A stretch of DNA of 64,000 nt from Balneolaceae bacterium (GTDB lineage Bacteria > Bacteroidota > Rhodothermia > Balneolales > Balneolaceae), in the NCBI GenBank assembly GCA_017640665.1, contig JAEPQE010000001.1, positions 248,001 to 312,000 of the forward strand. The letters are read 5' to 3'. This document shows, piece by piece, positions 44,691 to 53,437 of the stretch (positions are counted from its first letter, which is position 1; each line of letters begins with the position of its first letter). The position numbers were made by a program, and so were the translations under genes. The notes beneath the pieces are model-generated. The model was not told where the DNA came from, did not search any database, and was given only the letters and a program-made list of their open reading frames with translations.

Positions 44691-45925
44691 AGCAGTTCGT
44701 TTCAAAAATAAGCCTGACCGTTGTATTTCTCTTTTTATCGATTACTTTTTTAAGTGCTCAGGAAACAGTTTCCGATTACCTGCTTACCGCATTTGAAGAT
44801 CTCAACCTTCAACAATATGATGCACAACGAGACTTTCTAAGCCCACGAAACTATCGGCTTCCTATTATTGATGAACTCGAATTACGTGCAGGAAATGATG
44901 AGCTTAACTATGAAGATCTCCAGTACGCTGTTCGGATAAGACCCGGAAATCCATGGAAAATTCGACGAAACAATGCCTTCTTCAATGCTACCAAAAAAGA
45001 ACTGAGTCTTAGAAAAGAGCTTGAGTTCAAAGAAAACCTCCTTTCCCGATACGAAGATGTACTTGATTATCTTTTTGAGCAGCAATTCTACGAACTGGTT
45101 CTGAAGCAATCTTCTTTGACTTCTCAAAAGGCTACTATTTTTCAACAGAATATGGAAAGTGATCTTTTTGATGCCCGTGACTTCGCGGAAACGAAAATAG
45201 ATCAGGTCGAAAAACTGGAATCTTTGGATGATGTTCTTACCGAATGGAATCAAATACGAAAAACAATTTCGGTGATTTTTGGGGTATCTGATTTTGATTG
45301 GTCTACTTTTGAGCTTATCTCTGTTTCTACCATCGACAGCCTGGCAACAGAGTTAGCAAACTCATCCATCAACTCAAAAGAGCTTGAGTTAATCGCGCAA
45401 CGTATTGAAGTAGCCAGACAGGAAGTGCGGGTTGAAAAAGCAGATTTTGATATCGGCTACATTCAGGGAGAATACTTCCCATTTACAAATCGTGATTCTG
45501 AAATTGGTTATTCGGTTGGAATTACAATACCCATTTTTCAAAACAACAGAGCCCAGATTGCCGAACGGAAGCTGGATGAAATTGAATTAAGAAATGAATT
45601 CGAAAGTGAGCAATTTCAGGACTCGGTAAACCGGGTTCTGGAATACGAGTACCTTAAAAACCTGATTGCTCATCATAATCAAATTGTTCAACAAACCGAA
45701 GAGATTGATCTTGAACACCTTGTACAAAACCTGGCCAGAGTTGAAGACTACGACCCGATTGCCATACTTGAGATGAAAGAGGGAATTTTAAAGCTCGAAG
45801 AAGTATTGTTAAAATCGAAACAACGAGTAATTGAACAGTACCTTGAGTTTCTATTTACTTTCGATGTACTCACTTACCAACCATTGATTAATTATTTATC
45901 TGAGGATCTTGAGCCAATAGAATGA
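44687..45925 (+). CDS. TolC-like outer membrane protein
   Basis: A 412-residue protein with a signal peptide (about 1-24, ending LSAQ) and long helical, heptad-rich stretches. The segment RDSEIGYSVGITIPIFQNNRAQIAERKLDEIE (about 265-296) matches the membrane-strand and helix transition of outer membrane efflux (TolC) proteins. Sequence similarity to classical TolC is weak, and the first half has no clear duplicated pattern, so this is a fold-level call. It sits between the HlyD-like gene (4-base overlap) and the SDR gene (4-base overlap). Confidence 0.75.
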   Translation: MKQFVSKISLTVVFLFLSITFLSAQETVSDYLLTAFEDLNLQQYDAQRDFLSPRNYRLPIIDELELRAGNDELNYEDLQYAVRIRPGNPWKIRRNNAFFNATKKELSLRKELEFKENLLSRYEDVLDYLFEQQFYELVLKQSSLTSQKATIFQQNMESDLFDARDFAETKIDQVEKLESLDDVLTEWNQIRKTISVIFGVSDFDWSTFELISVSTIDSLATELANSSINSKELELIAQRIEVARQEVRVEKADFDIGYIQGEYFPFTNRDSEIGYSVGITIPIFQNNRAQIAERKLDEIELRNEFESEQFQDSVNRVLEYEYLKNLIAHHNQIVQQTEEIDLEHLVQNLARVEDYDPIAILEMKEGILKLEEVLLKSKQRVIEQYLEFLFTFDVLTYQPLINYLSEDLEPIE

Positions 45926-46650
45926 AGAATGTAATTATTACAGGCGCCACATCAGGAATAGGAAGAGAGTTAGCCATTCAATTATCAGAAAAGGGATATA
46001 AGGTTGGGTTAATTGGCCGAAGAGTTGATCGACTCGAAGAAATAAAAGAAGAAATCGGTGAGCTAGCTTTTATCAAACCATTAGATGTTACTGATTTTGA
46101 AAAAGCGGAATCCGTCTATAAAGAACTGATCAAAGAAATGGGCGGGCTGGATATCATGATCCTGAATGCGGGTGTTGGTCGTGATTCCAGAAAACTAACA
46201 TGGGGATCAGATAAGCAAACAGTTGATGTAAATGTTACAGCGTTTGCTCATGGGATGAATGTTGCCTTTCAGTATTTTCTGGACGAAAAGAAGTCTGGTC
46301 AAATTGTTGGAATGTCTTCCATTGCTTCTACTCTTGCTTCGGGACGGGCTGCGGCTTACACTGCTTCCAAGCATTTTATTTCGAATTACATGACTGGTTT
46401 TCGCCAGAAGGCAAATCGAATGGGTGTTGATATCACCATCACAGACATAAAGCCAGGTTTCATTCACACCGAGATGACTGAAAATAACAAAGGTATGTTT
46501 TGGGTGGCTTCAGTGGAAAAGGCTACAAAACAAATGATTCGTGGAATTGAGGCAAAAAAGAACCACGTGTACATTACCAAACGTTGGAGGTTGATTGCAT
46601 GGGTAGCGAAATCCGTTCCCCAGTTTGTTTGGGACCGATTACGATTTTGA
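45922..46650 (+). CDS. Short-chain dehydrogenase/reductase
   Basis: A 242-residue classical SDR. It has the NAD(P)-binding [19 protein letters not shown] (TGxxxGxG), the NAG-like LNAGVG, the catalytic Ser in VGMSSIAST, and YTASK (Tyr and Lys of the active site). [11 protein letters not shown] after strand 2 suggests NADP(H) through the arginines. Ending with a basic C-terminal tail and a short hydrophobic segment ([15 protein letters not shown]), it may sit near a membrane. It is the last gene of the DUF4956-HlyD-TolC-like unit and precedes a terminator at 46750. Substrate unknown. Confidence 0.93.
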   Translation: MKNVIITGATSGIGRELAIQLSEKGYKVGLIGRRVDRLEEIKEEIGELAFIKPLDVTDFEKAESVYKELIKEMGGLDIMILNAGVGRDSRKLTWGSDKQTVDVNVTAFAHGMNVAFQYFLDEKKSGQIVGMSSIASTLASGRAAAYTASKHFISNYMTGFRQKANRMGVDITITDIKPGFIHTEMTENNKGMFWVASVEKATKQMIRGIEAKKNHVYITKRWRLIAWVAKSVPQFVWDRLRF

Positions 46651-46749
46651 GCTTCTGCGGCACCGTTCGCTACAGTATTTAACTGAATCCCAGTCCCGTT
46701 CCCATCGCTTTCTCCAGCTGAATAACCGGTTGCATACAGGGCATAATTT

Positions 46750-46771
46750 AGTCGGAAGCTCCGACTTTTTC
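46750..46771 (+). terminator. Rho-independent terminator after SDR gene
   Basis: 7-bp stem AGTCGGA / TCCGACT with the loop AGC, followed by TTTT. It lies 99 bases after the SDR stop and ends the DUF4956-to-SDR operon. Confidence 0.8.
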
Positions 46772-46797
46772 TTCATTCTGCTCACTTAATCCGAATC

Positions 46798-47022
46798 TTA
46801 ATCTACTAGAGATAACCGGACAGGACCGTTAGAACTATCTATCTTTGAGTCTTTAGATTTCTTCATTTTTACAGATACCATGTTCACCTCATCGAGGTAT
46901 ACTCTCCAGGTTTCTGAAAATAAGGATCGTGCCACTTCTGAAGAACGTGTAATCTCTTTGACACTTCTCTTTTGAGCAAGTTGCAGAATATTAGGCTTAC
47001 TCTCTGTTTTTGATTTCTTCAT
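46798..47022 (-). CDS. Small hypothetical ORF downstream of the photolyase pseudogene
   Basis: A 74-residue, strongly basic frame (MKKSKTESKPNILQLAQKRS at the start) without a recognisable domain. Its start lies 26 bases inside the end of the decayed photolyase gene, in another frame. It may be a genuine small gene, or simply part of the same degraded region. Codon content is Lys/Ser-rich. Confidence is low; the surrounding 46651-46996 stretch holds nothing else except the terminator. Confidence 0.3.
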   Translation of the reverse strand: MKKSKTESKPNILQLAQKRSVKEITRSSEVARSLFSETWRVYLDEVNMVSVKMKKSKDSKIDSSNGPVRLSLVD

Positions 47023-47478
47023 AGCTTTGCTCCAAATCTATAATAGGTTCAGGATAATCAATTCCTAACTCTAAGTCATATAACTTTTGTTGGTTGATGG
47101 TATTGCATGGGGTGTATGAATAAACTCGGATGGAACAGAATTTAGTTCCTTCAGCCAATAACGTACATATCTACCTTTCTTACGATAGCAATAGACCTGA
47201 TGTAAAATGTTGAAATACAGGTTTGTGGGGTCGTGACCAACAGTCACATCATACATCCAGTTTCGTAATTGAACGGAGGATCGTAATCCAACAAAAGTGA
47301 TTCAATCAAAAATCTGGCTCTGTGTGAACCAGTCTTATGAAAATCGAAGGAAGTTTAATCATAGTGCCGCGGATCAAAAAATAGAAGGGTAAAACCTTGC
47401 CCCATTTGAAGCCTTTAAAAGAACTTCATTATCATGGATTCTCAAATCGTTTCTAAACCAAACAAGTACTTTCAACAT
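46997..47478 (-). pseudogene. Cryptochrome-DASH/photolyase pseudogene with large internal deletion
   Basis: Translating the minus strand in all three frames gives ordered fragments of a DASH-type cryptochrome/photolyase. These are VLVWFRNDLRIHDNEVLL (intact N terminus at the ATG 47478), VLPFYFFDPRHYD followed by a stop, FHKTGSHRARFLIES, then directly LLLDYDPPFNYETG, and in another frame NWMYDVTVGHDPTNLYFNIL. The last pieces are ELNSVPSEFIHTP and finally QQKLYDLELGIDYPEPII. The N-terminal antenna-domain part is joined to the C-terminal FAD-domain part at a shared ES-L sequence, so most of the gene (a normal one has over 400 codons) is deleted. At least three frame changes and one in-frame stop are also present. 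No functional protein can be made. Confidence 0.85.
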
Positions 47479-47594
47479 TTTATTTCTACAACGGAAAGTA
47501 AAAACCATGTCATTACTTCTGTAAGCTTCTCAAACTTTAACAGAATATTAGCTGCTGAAAACCCATCTTTATGAGTGTAACTAACTATTTATCG

Positions 47595-48752
47595 ATGAAG
47601 CTAATAACATTTACCAGTCTACTGCTGGTTCTTTGGGCATGCACTCCTTCAGAACAAAAAATTGATATCCCGAATACAGAAAGCACCCAAATTTCTTTGG
47701 GATTTCTGGAAGCTCCTTCTGGATTTTCCATTGAGGAGTTTTCTGATCAGGTTCCGGGAGCCCGGCAGCTTGCAGTGAGTCCTTCGGGAGTTGTATATGT
47801 TGGTACCCGACGAACAGGAGAAGACGGTAAGGTGTATGCTGTAGTCGATAGTGATAATGACTTCAAAGCGGATACAGTCTATACTATTATTTCTGGTCTA
47901 AGAATGCCTAACGGGGTCGCTTTCAAAGACGGAAATCTCTATGTAGCTGAAATAAGTAATATCTGGCGCTTCGAGGATATTGAGTCTGATTTGGGAAATC
48001 CCCCGGAACCTGTTTTAGTTAGAGATGATTACCCCAGAGAAACTAGTCATGGCTGGAAATATATTGATTTTGGTCCGGATGGGAAGCTGTACGTTCCTGT
48101 TGGTGCGCCATGTAACATTTGTAATAATGAAGAGGAGAATCCGATCTTTGCATCACTTACAAGAATGAATACCGATGGAAGTAACCGTGAAATTATCGCT
48201 TATGGAATCAGAAACACGGTTGGTTTTACCTGGCACCCGGAAACACAAAATATCTGGTTTACCGACAATGGCCGTGACTGGCTTGGTGATGACACACCTC
48301 CCGGTGAGTTGAATGAACTAACGGAAGAAGGTCAGCATTTCGGATTTCCGTTTCTGCACGCATCATCTGTCTGGGATCCTGAGTTCGGAGATGCGGGAAG
48401 AGACCGTGAAAACGAATTCAGGAAACCAGTTCAGGAGCTGGGGCCGCACGTAGCTCCTCTTGGGCTTATTTTCTACACAGGAGAAATGTTTCCCTCTTCT
48501 TACCAAAATCAGGCATTGATAGCAGAACACGGAAGCTGGAATCGAAGTGAAAAGATAGGATACCGAATTACATTTGTAACTTTTGACGATGAAGGAAACC
48601 CGACCTCTTATAAACCTTTTATTACTGGCTGGCTCCAGAGTGAAGAAGATATTCGGGGAAGACCTGTTTCAATTGTTCAGCTTCAGGATGGATCCATACT
48701 TATCTCGGATGACCACTCAGGAAAAATATACCGGGTAACATATCAGCCTTAA
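47595..48752 (+). CDS. Sorbosone dehydrogenase/PQQ sugar dehydrogenase-like lipoprotein
   Basis: A periplasmic beta-propeller lipoprotein of 385 residues from the chosen start. The signal peptide MKLITFTSLLLVLWAC ends in a lipobox with the Cys at residue 16, which favours ATG 47595 over the in-frame ATG 47571. The propeller shows GLRMPNGVAF, GWKYIDFGPDGKLYVPVGAPCNICN, IAYGIRNTVGFTWHPETQNIWFTDNGRDWLGDD, and EHGSWNRSEKIGY. All are typical of the L-sorbosone/soluble aldose dehydrogenase-like family. Whether it binds PQQ or oxidises sugars is not known; PQQ synthesis genes are not seen in the window. Confidence 0.9.
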   Translation: MKLITFTSLLLVLWACTPSEQKIDIPNTESTQISLGFLEAPSGFSIEEFSDQVPGARQLAVSPSGVVYVGTRRTGEDGKVYAVVDSDNDFKADTVYTIISGLRMPNGVAFKDGNLYVAEISNIWRFEDIESDLGNPPEPVLVRDDYPRETSHGWKYIDFGPDGKLYVPVGAPCNICNNEEENPIFASLTRMNTDGSNREIIAYGIRNTVGFTWHPETQNIWFTDNGRDWLGDDTPPGELNELTEEGQHFGFPFLHASSVWDPEFGDAGRDRENEFRKPVQELGPHVAPLGLIFYTGEMFPSSYQNQALIAEHGSWNRSEKIGYRITFVTFDDEGNPTSYKPFITGWLQSEEDIRGRPVSIVQLQDGSILISDDHSGKIYRVTYQP

Positions 48753-48851
48753 TGTCTTTAATAGTCAAAAAAGCTGAATAGTAAGGTCAAATCCTGGGTT
48801 CCTTTTTTTGTATATTCAATCCCGTAAGAATTTGAAACTGAAAGATACCCA

Positions 48852-49862
48852 ATGAAGAAAGTTGTATTGATTCCCGGTGATGGAATCGGAACAGAAATTA
48901 CAAGCTCAGTAACTACAATTTTAGAAAAAGCCGGAGCAGAAATTGACTGGGTTGAACAATCCGCAGGTCTTATCGCTTATAAAGAAAAAGGTAACCCACT
49001 TCCTGATGAAGTAATTGATGCACTGGAAGAACACCGTGTTGCTCTCAAGGGGCCACTTACAACTCCTGTTGGTACCGGATTCCGTTCTGTAAATGTTGCA
49101 TTGCGCCAAAAATTCAATCTTTATAGTAATATCCGGCCCGCTCGCACTTTACCAAGTATTGACAGTCCGTTTAAAAACGTGGATATGGTAATTTTCCGCG
49201 AAAATACTCAGGGATTATACATTGGTAAAGAGCATTGGATCGAGGAAGACGATAATAAAAAGCATGCTGAAAGCATCGCGGTAGTTACTGAAGAAGCAAG
49301 TAAAAAAATAATTATAGCTGCGTTTGAATATGCCAGAGCTAATGGCAGAAAGAAAGTTACTCTTGTTCATAAAGCGAATATCCTGAAACTTACTACAGGA
49401 TTATTTTTAGAGGTAGGTCGGAAGATTGCCCAGGATTATTCTGATATAGAATTTGAAGATTTAATTGTAGACAATATGGCTATGCAAATGGTGATGCGAC
49501 CTCAGCGATTTGATGTAGTTGTAACTACGAATCTTTTTGGTGACATCCTTTCAGATTTAGCCTCGGGACTTGTTGGAGGACTTGGAGTAACAGGTGCTGC
49601 TAACATAGGTGATGATGCTGCCATGTTTGAAGCTGTTCATGGTTCAGCACCAGACATTGCCGGACAAAATAAAGCAAATCCTTTAGCTCTATTATTTTCT
49701 GCTTTAATGATGCTCGAACATATTGATCAGAAACAGGTTTCCGAAAACATCCGAAAAGCAATCTACAAAACACTCGTTGAAAGAAAAGTATATTGCACGC
49801 CAGATATTGGAGGTGAAGGCACTACTTCTACCTTTACTCAAGCTGTATGTGATAACATCTAA
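48852..49862 (+). CDS. NAD-dependent isocitrate dehydrogenase
   Basis: A 336-residue member of the isocitrate/isopropylmalate dehydrogenase family, of the short form like mitochondrial NAD-IDH. It shows LIPGDGIGTEIT, VIFRENTQGLYIG, VTLVHKANILKLTTGLF (the Lys of the YK/HKAN catalytic region), VVTTNLFGDILSDLASGLVGGLG (the metal-binding Asp residues) and FEAVHGSAPDIAGQNKANP. The Asp after SAP in this last motif is the residue that selects NAD+ over NADP+. The Asn-Ile after HKA also favours isocitrate over isopropylmalate; no leu genes are near. It converts isocitrate to 2-oxoglutarate in the TCA cycle. Confidence 0.9.
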   Translation: MKKVVLIPGDGIGTEITSSVTTILEKAGAEIDWVEQSAGLIAYKEKGNPLPDEVIDALEEHRVALKGPLTTPVGTGFRSVNVALRQKFNLYSNIRPARTLPSIDSPFKNVDMVIFRENTQGLYIGKEHWIEEDDNKKHAESIAVVTEEASKKIIIAAFEYARANGRKKVTLVHKANILKLTTGLFLEVGRKIAQDYSDIEFEDLIVDNMAMQMVMRPQRFDVVVTTNLFGDILSDLASGLVGGLGVTGAANIGDDAAMFEAVHGSAPDIAGQNKANPLALLFSALMMLEHIDQKQVSENIRKAIYKTLVERKVYCTPDIGGEGTTSTFTQAVCDNI

Positions 49863-49878
49863 GAATTGCTTGACATAT

Positions 49879-49914
49879 AAAAAGCTGCCCGTTTTATTTA
49901 AGGCAGCTTTTTTA
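49879..49914. terminator. Bidirectional terminator between isocitrate dehydrogenase and holin-like gene
   Basis: Stem AAAGCTGCC / GGCAGCTTT with a 12-base loop, flanked by an A run on the left and a T run on the right, placed between two convergent genes. It can serve both strands. Confidence 0.88.
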
Positions 49915-49926
49915 TCAAAGGATAAA

Positions 49927-50256
49927 TCAGCTAAAAATTCTCATAAGTACTGAGCTGATAATGGTCATTATTATGGTGAAAGCGATAGCCCATCCAAAAT
50001 TCTTGATCTTAAATCCATCAACAAATTCATCAACCAGCTTCACCAAAAGAGCATTTACAACCAGTGCAAACAAACCAAAGGTGATGATGGTAAATGGTAA
50101 AGCAAGAAAGTGAAGAATTGGTCCTAGCAAGAAATTAGCTAACGAAATACCTGCTGCTACCCAAACTGCACTCCAGAAGTTTTTTATTTCAACCCCGCTT
50201 AATACTTTCGCGGTTATAAAAACGGATACACTGTTTATTAGCCAAGCCCAAATCAT
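49927..50256 (-). CDS. PF04020-type four-helix membrane protein (phage holin family by name)
   Basis: A 109-residue protein with four membrane helices and the family pattern INSVSVFITAKVLSGVEIKNFWSAVWVAAGISLANFLLGPILHFLALPF in outline, followed by ITFGLFALVVNALLVKLVDEFVDGF. This is the PF04020 'Mycobacterial 4-TMS phage holin' family, widespread on chromosomes as a housekeeping membrane protein of unknown role. No phage genes surround it, so a holin function is unlikely. It is transcribed alone. Confidence 0.87.
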   Translation of the reverse strand: MIWAWLINSVSVFITAKVLSGVEIKNFWSAVWVAAGISLANFLLGPILHFLALPFTIITFGLFALVVNALLVKLVDEFVDGFKIKNFGWAIAFTIIMTIISSVLMRIFS

Positions 50257-50331
50257 AATGGTGGATTTTTGTTAAATGTCAGTTGCCCAATACGAAGAAT
50301 TTTCGATTTTGTTTACTTTCCTTTAAAAAAG

Positions 50332-50781
50332 ATGACAACCCTTTTTTGTGAATTCCAGGAACTGAGCGTTTTTCAGCTATATGACCTGCTAAAACTCCGT
50401 CAGGATGTTTTTATGATTGAGCAGAATTGCCTCTATAGTGATCTGGATAACTCAGATCAAAACGCACAACATCTTCTGATGTACGACAGGGAATCACTTG
50501 CAGCTTATTTACGGTTTTTTGCTCCTGGCATTAAGTTTAGAGAAGCTTCTTTAGGAAGAATTGTTGTAGCTCCTAAATATCGTGGAAAAACTATTGGAAA
50601 AGACCTGATCAAAGCAGGAATCAAACTAACACTCGAGCTTTATAGAGGCGTAGATATTCGAATTGAAGCGCAGTCAGCATTAAAAGAATACTACAATTCA
50701 TTGGGTTTTATTGAAGAAGGCGAAATCTATATTGCAGATGAAATTGAGCACCTGCAAATGGTATATAAAAATATCACTTAA
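50332..50781 (+). CDS. GNAT-family N-acetyltransferase, ElaA-like
   Basis: A 149-residue acetyltransferase from the chosen start. FCEFQELSVFQLYDLLKLRQDVFMIEQNCLYSDLDNSDQNAQHLL in outline is the ElaA signature (LRxxVFxxEQxCxYxDxDxxD). LGRIVVAPKYRGKTIGKDLI contains the acetyl-CoA pyrophosphate-binding loop, and ALKEYYNSLGFIEEGEIY forms the C-terminal part. An ATG is available 63 bases upstream, but the extra residues are not conserved and the start at 50332 gives the family's normal length. Substrate is unknown. Its end overlaps the convergent Hpt gene by 8 bases. Confidence 0.9.
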   Translation: MTTLFCEFQELSVFQLYDLLKLRQDVFMIEQNCLYSDLDNSDQNAQHLLMYDRESLAAYLRFFAPGIKFREASLGRIVVAPKYRGKTIGKDLIKAGIKLTLELYRGVDIRIEAQSALKEYYNSLGFIEEGEIYIADEIEHLQMVYKNIT

Positions 50782-51118
50782 ATTTTTCTGTAGTTGCTTC
50801 AAGCAGGGGCAAACTAATGTTCAAGTTATTTACCAGATCTTGAACTAAAATGTCAATTTCATTTGAAAATTCGTCAGATTTCCCAGCTGCTTCTAATTTT
50901 TTAACAAGTTCGTACATTTCATTCAAACCAACATATTGTAGAGTGGGTTTAAGTTTATGACTTTCGGTCCCAAGAGATTTCATATTTTTCTCTTCTGCGG
51001 CTTCCTTGATTTTTTCAACTTGATAAGGAATATCCTCGATGAACAAATTGAGCATCTCAAGCATCATCTCTTTATCGCCACCTGTAATGTCTTCTAAATA
51101 CGAAAGATCAACCTTCAA
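50774..51118 (-). CDS. Hpt-domain phosphotransfer protein
   Basis: A 114-residue four-helix histidine phosphotransfer protein. The phospho-accepting histidine is His54 in GTESHKLKPTLQYVGL, with the usual Lys three residues later. The N-terminal DITGGDKEMMLEMLNLFIEDIP is typical of the first helices. It would pass phosphate between a hybrid kinase and a response regulator. No kinase is adjacent; the sensory gene cluster at 54.6-59.6 kb is the nearest candidate partner. It overlaps the convergent GNAT gene by 8 bases. Confidence 0.9.
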   Translation of the reverse strand: MKVDLSYLEDITGGDKEMMLEMLNLFIEDIPYQVEKIKEAAEEKNMKSLGTESHKLKPTLQYVGLNEMYELVKKLEAAGKSDEFSNEIDILVQDLVNNLNISLPLLEATTEKFK

Positions 51119-51504
51119 AATTCTTGACTTTGTCTTTGATTAGGTGGTAAAAGTAAGATTATTTCGATCAAACTTCTGTAAAACTTAACACATATAGTCC
51201 ACTATTGAGGTTAAAAAAATAACCTTAATTTAGCTTTCTTAAACTTAAGAGAGGTGGTTTCTACCCAGTAAAAATTACTATTGTTACCAAAACCAATACA
51301 ACTATCTTAAAGATAATGGTCTTCCAGTTTTTCATTGCGTCTTTCACAGAGAGATTTACATAGAGAAGCAATGGAACCAAATTTTTTACCCAAAAACAAG
51401 TTATCCACATTTTTTTTAGGCAGAAAAAAAGGTTTTTCCACATTAGTACAGTTCATGTACTTGATTTTAATGAACCAGGCCTAATAAATTTAATTACTAT
51501 AATT
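51119..51504. other. Gene-poor AT-rich spacer with DnaA-box-like sites
   Basis: 386 bases between the Hpt gene and the end of glmS. A short hydrophobic frame exists on the minus strand (51261-51443) but I do not support it as a gene. TTATCCACA (51401-51409) and TTTTCCACA (51434-51442) match the DnaA-box pattern. A small hairpin GAGGTTA...TAACCT is near 51210-51227. Confidence 0.6.
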
Positions 51505-53340
51505 TTATTCGACCGTTACACTTTTTGCTAGGTTTCTTGGCTGATCAACATCACAACCTCTGTTTACAGCAATATAGTAAGAGAGTAACTGGAGAGGAAT
51601 TACACTTAGTAGAGGTGAAAGAACATCCTCTGTTTCAGGAATTCTACAACTAAACTCAGCAAGCTCTTTTACTTCCTCATTAGAAGGAGAAGTAATAGCA
51701 ATAATCCTCCCTTTTCTTGCCTTCACTTCCTCAACATTACTTACCATCTTATCATTAGTATGCTCAGTAGATGCAATTACTACCACAGGCATCATTTCAT
51801 CAATCAAAGCAATTGGACCATGCTTCATTTCTGCGGCAGGATAACCCTCTGCATGGATGTAAGAAATTTCTTTGAGCTTCAGAGCGCCTTCCAATGCAAC
51901 AGGAAAGCTATAGGACCTTCCCAGATATAAAAAATTTGGTGCATAAGTGAATAAATTTGCAATCTTTTCAATTTCATCACTTTGCTTTAAAATCTCACCG
52001 ACTTGATCCGGAATTTTAGAAAGTGCAGCAATTATTCGTCTGGCATATTCTTTACTAATTGCCCCCTTGTGCTGAGCTAAACTTAGCGCGATAAGAGTTA
52101 GTACCGTAACCTGACTGGTAAAAGCTTTTGTTGAAGCTACACCAATTTCAGGGCCAGCGTGTAAATAGACTCCACCATCTGTTTCTCTGGCAATGGTAGA
52201 TCCAACAACATTTACAATCCCCAGAACAGTTGCACCCTTCTCTTTCGCTTCTCGGAGTGCAGCTAGAGTATCCGCTGTCTCACCACTTTGAGAGATCACA
52301 AATAAAACATCTCCTTCACCAATCAACGGATCTTTATATCTGAATTCTGAAGCATACTCTACTTCTACAGAAGTTTTTGCCAGCCATTCAAACAAATATT
52401 CACCTACTAACCCGGAATGCCAACTGGTTCCACATGCTGCAATAATAATTCTATTAGCATTAACAAGCTTATCCATAATCTGCGACAGACCACCTAAGGT
52501 GATCGTGCCTTCTTCTGTGTTCAGCCGACCTCGCAAACTATCTGAAATGGTTTTTGGCTGTTCGAAAATTTCTTTGAGCATGAAAAAAGGAAATCCACTT
52601 TTTTCAATTTCTTCAAGACTCATGGCCAATTCATGTACTTCCTTAGAAAGCTCAACATCTTCTGCATTCAAAACCTGATAGCCATCTTTTTTTATTATTG
52701 CCAATTCCCCATCATCCAGATATACAACTTTATCTGTGTACTCGGCCACTGCAGAAGCATCTGATGCGATTAACATTTCTCCTTCTCCCACTCCAATCAA
52801 CAATGGTGATCCCTTTCTGGCAACTATAATAGTATCTGGGTAATCTACATGTAGAATTGCTAGTCCATACGTACCTTTTATCTGTGCAAGGGATAATTTT
52901 ACAGCTTTGACTAATTCAACAGAAGGATCTTTGTCTATAAAACTTTCGATAAGTTTTGCTACAATTTCGGTATCCGTTTGTGAATAAAACTCATATCCAT
53001 CTTCCTGGAGTTTTTGTTTCAACACATTATAGTTCTCGATAATCCCATTATGTACTACTGCCAGTTTCCCAGACGAACTTATATGAGGATGTGAATTTAT
53101 ATCATTTGGTTCTCCATGAGTAGCCCAACGAGTATGCCCAATTGCAATATTCCCCTTATCATCTTCGGTAAGAAGGCTTTCTAGTGAAGCAACTTTACCT
53201 TTGCATTTCTTTACGGAAAGAGTTCCATTAACTATGGCTATCCCAGCTGAGTCATAGCCTCGGTACTCAAGCCTTTTTAAACCTTTTATAACAACGTCTT
53301 TTGCTTTATTGCTCCCAATATACCCTACAATTCCGCACAT
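51505..53340 (-). CDS. glmS: Glutamine-fructose-6-phosphate aminotransferase (isomerizing)
   Basis: Makes glucosamine-6-phosphate for cell wall and LPS precursors. From ATG 53340 the protein has 611 residues and begins MCGIVGYIG, so Cys2 is the N-terminal nucleophile of the glutaminase domain. The frame is open to 53583, but the extra 81 codons overlap the divergent neighbour and cannot belong to a functional enzyme. Two SIS domains follow (CGTSWHSGLVGEYLF; VISQSGETADTLAALREAKEKG; ASTKAFTSQVTVLTL), ending in PRNLAKSVTVE, the conserved C terminus that closes the active site. It is divergent from a GlmU-like gene (97-base gap) that acts later in the same pathway. Confidence 0.97.
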   Translation of the reverse strand: MCGIVGYIGSNKAKDVVIKGLKRLEYRGYDSAGIAIVNGTLSVKKCKGKVASLESLLTEDDKGNIAIGHTRWATHGEPNDINSHPHISSSGKLAVVHNGIIENYNVLKQKLQEDGYEFYSQTDTEIVAKLIESFIDKDPSVELVKAVKLSLAQIKGTYGLAILHVDYPDTIIVARKGSPLLIGVGEGEMLIASDASAVAEYTDKVVYLDDGELAIIKKDGYQVLNAEDVELSKEVHELAMSLEEIEKSGFPFFMLKEIFEQPKTISDSLRGRLNTEEGTITLGGLSQIMDKLVNANRIIIAACGTSWHSGLVGEYLFEWLAKTSVEVEYASEFRYKDPLIGEGDVLFVISQSGETADTLAALREAKEKGATVLGIVNVVGSTIARETDGGVYLHAGPEIGVASTKAFTSQVTVLTLIALSLAQHKGAISKEYARRIIAALSKIPDQVGEILKQSDEIEKIANLFTYAPNFLYLGRSYSFPVALEGALKLKEISYIHAEGYPAAEMKHGPIALIDEMMPVVVIASTEHTNDKMVSNVEEVKARKGRIIAITSPSNEEVKELAEFSCRIPETEDVLSPLLSVIPLQLLSYYIAVNRGCDVDQPRNLAKSVTVE

Positions 53341-53437
53341 ACTATACTTTTTTGTTTTGTGGTACTTATCATCTGTTAAATTAATGTATTTTATGATTAA
53401 TCTTAGATTAAAAAAATCGAATAGATAAACTAATATT

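Noticed and set aside
49927..50256. Possible prophage marker because of the phage holin family name
   Set aside because: PF04020 proteins are common chromosomal membrane proteins, and no phage genes are nearby.
50269..50331. Upstream ATG for the ElaA-like acetyltransferase
   Set aside because: The extra 21 residues are not part of the ElaA fold; the ATG at 50332 gives the usual length.
51261..51443. Minus-strand 60-codon hydrophobic frame after glmS
   Set aside because: Its start lies inside a DnaA-box-like, AT-rich stretch, it has no family resemblance, and AT-rich DNA readily yields Phe/Leu/Ile/Lys frames of this length.
53341..53437. Possible glmS ribozyme upstream of glmS
   Set aside because: The gap is only 97 bases and AT-rich, too short and without the conserved core; this ribozyme is known mainly from Gram-positive bacteria.
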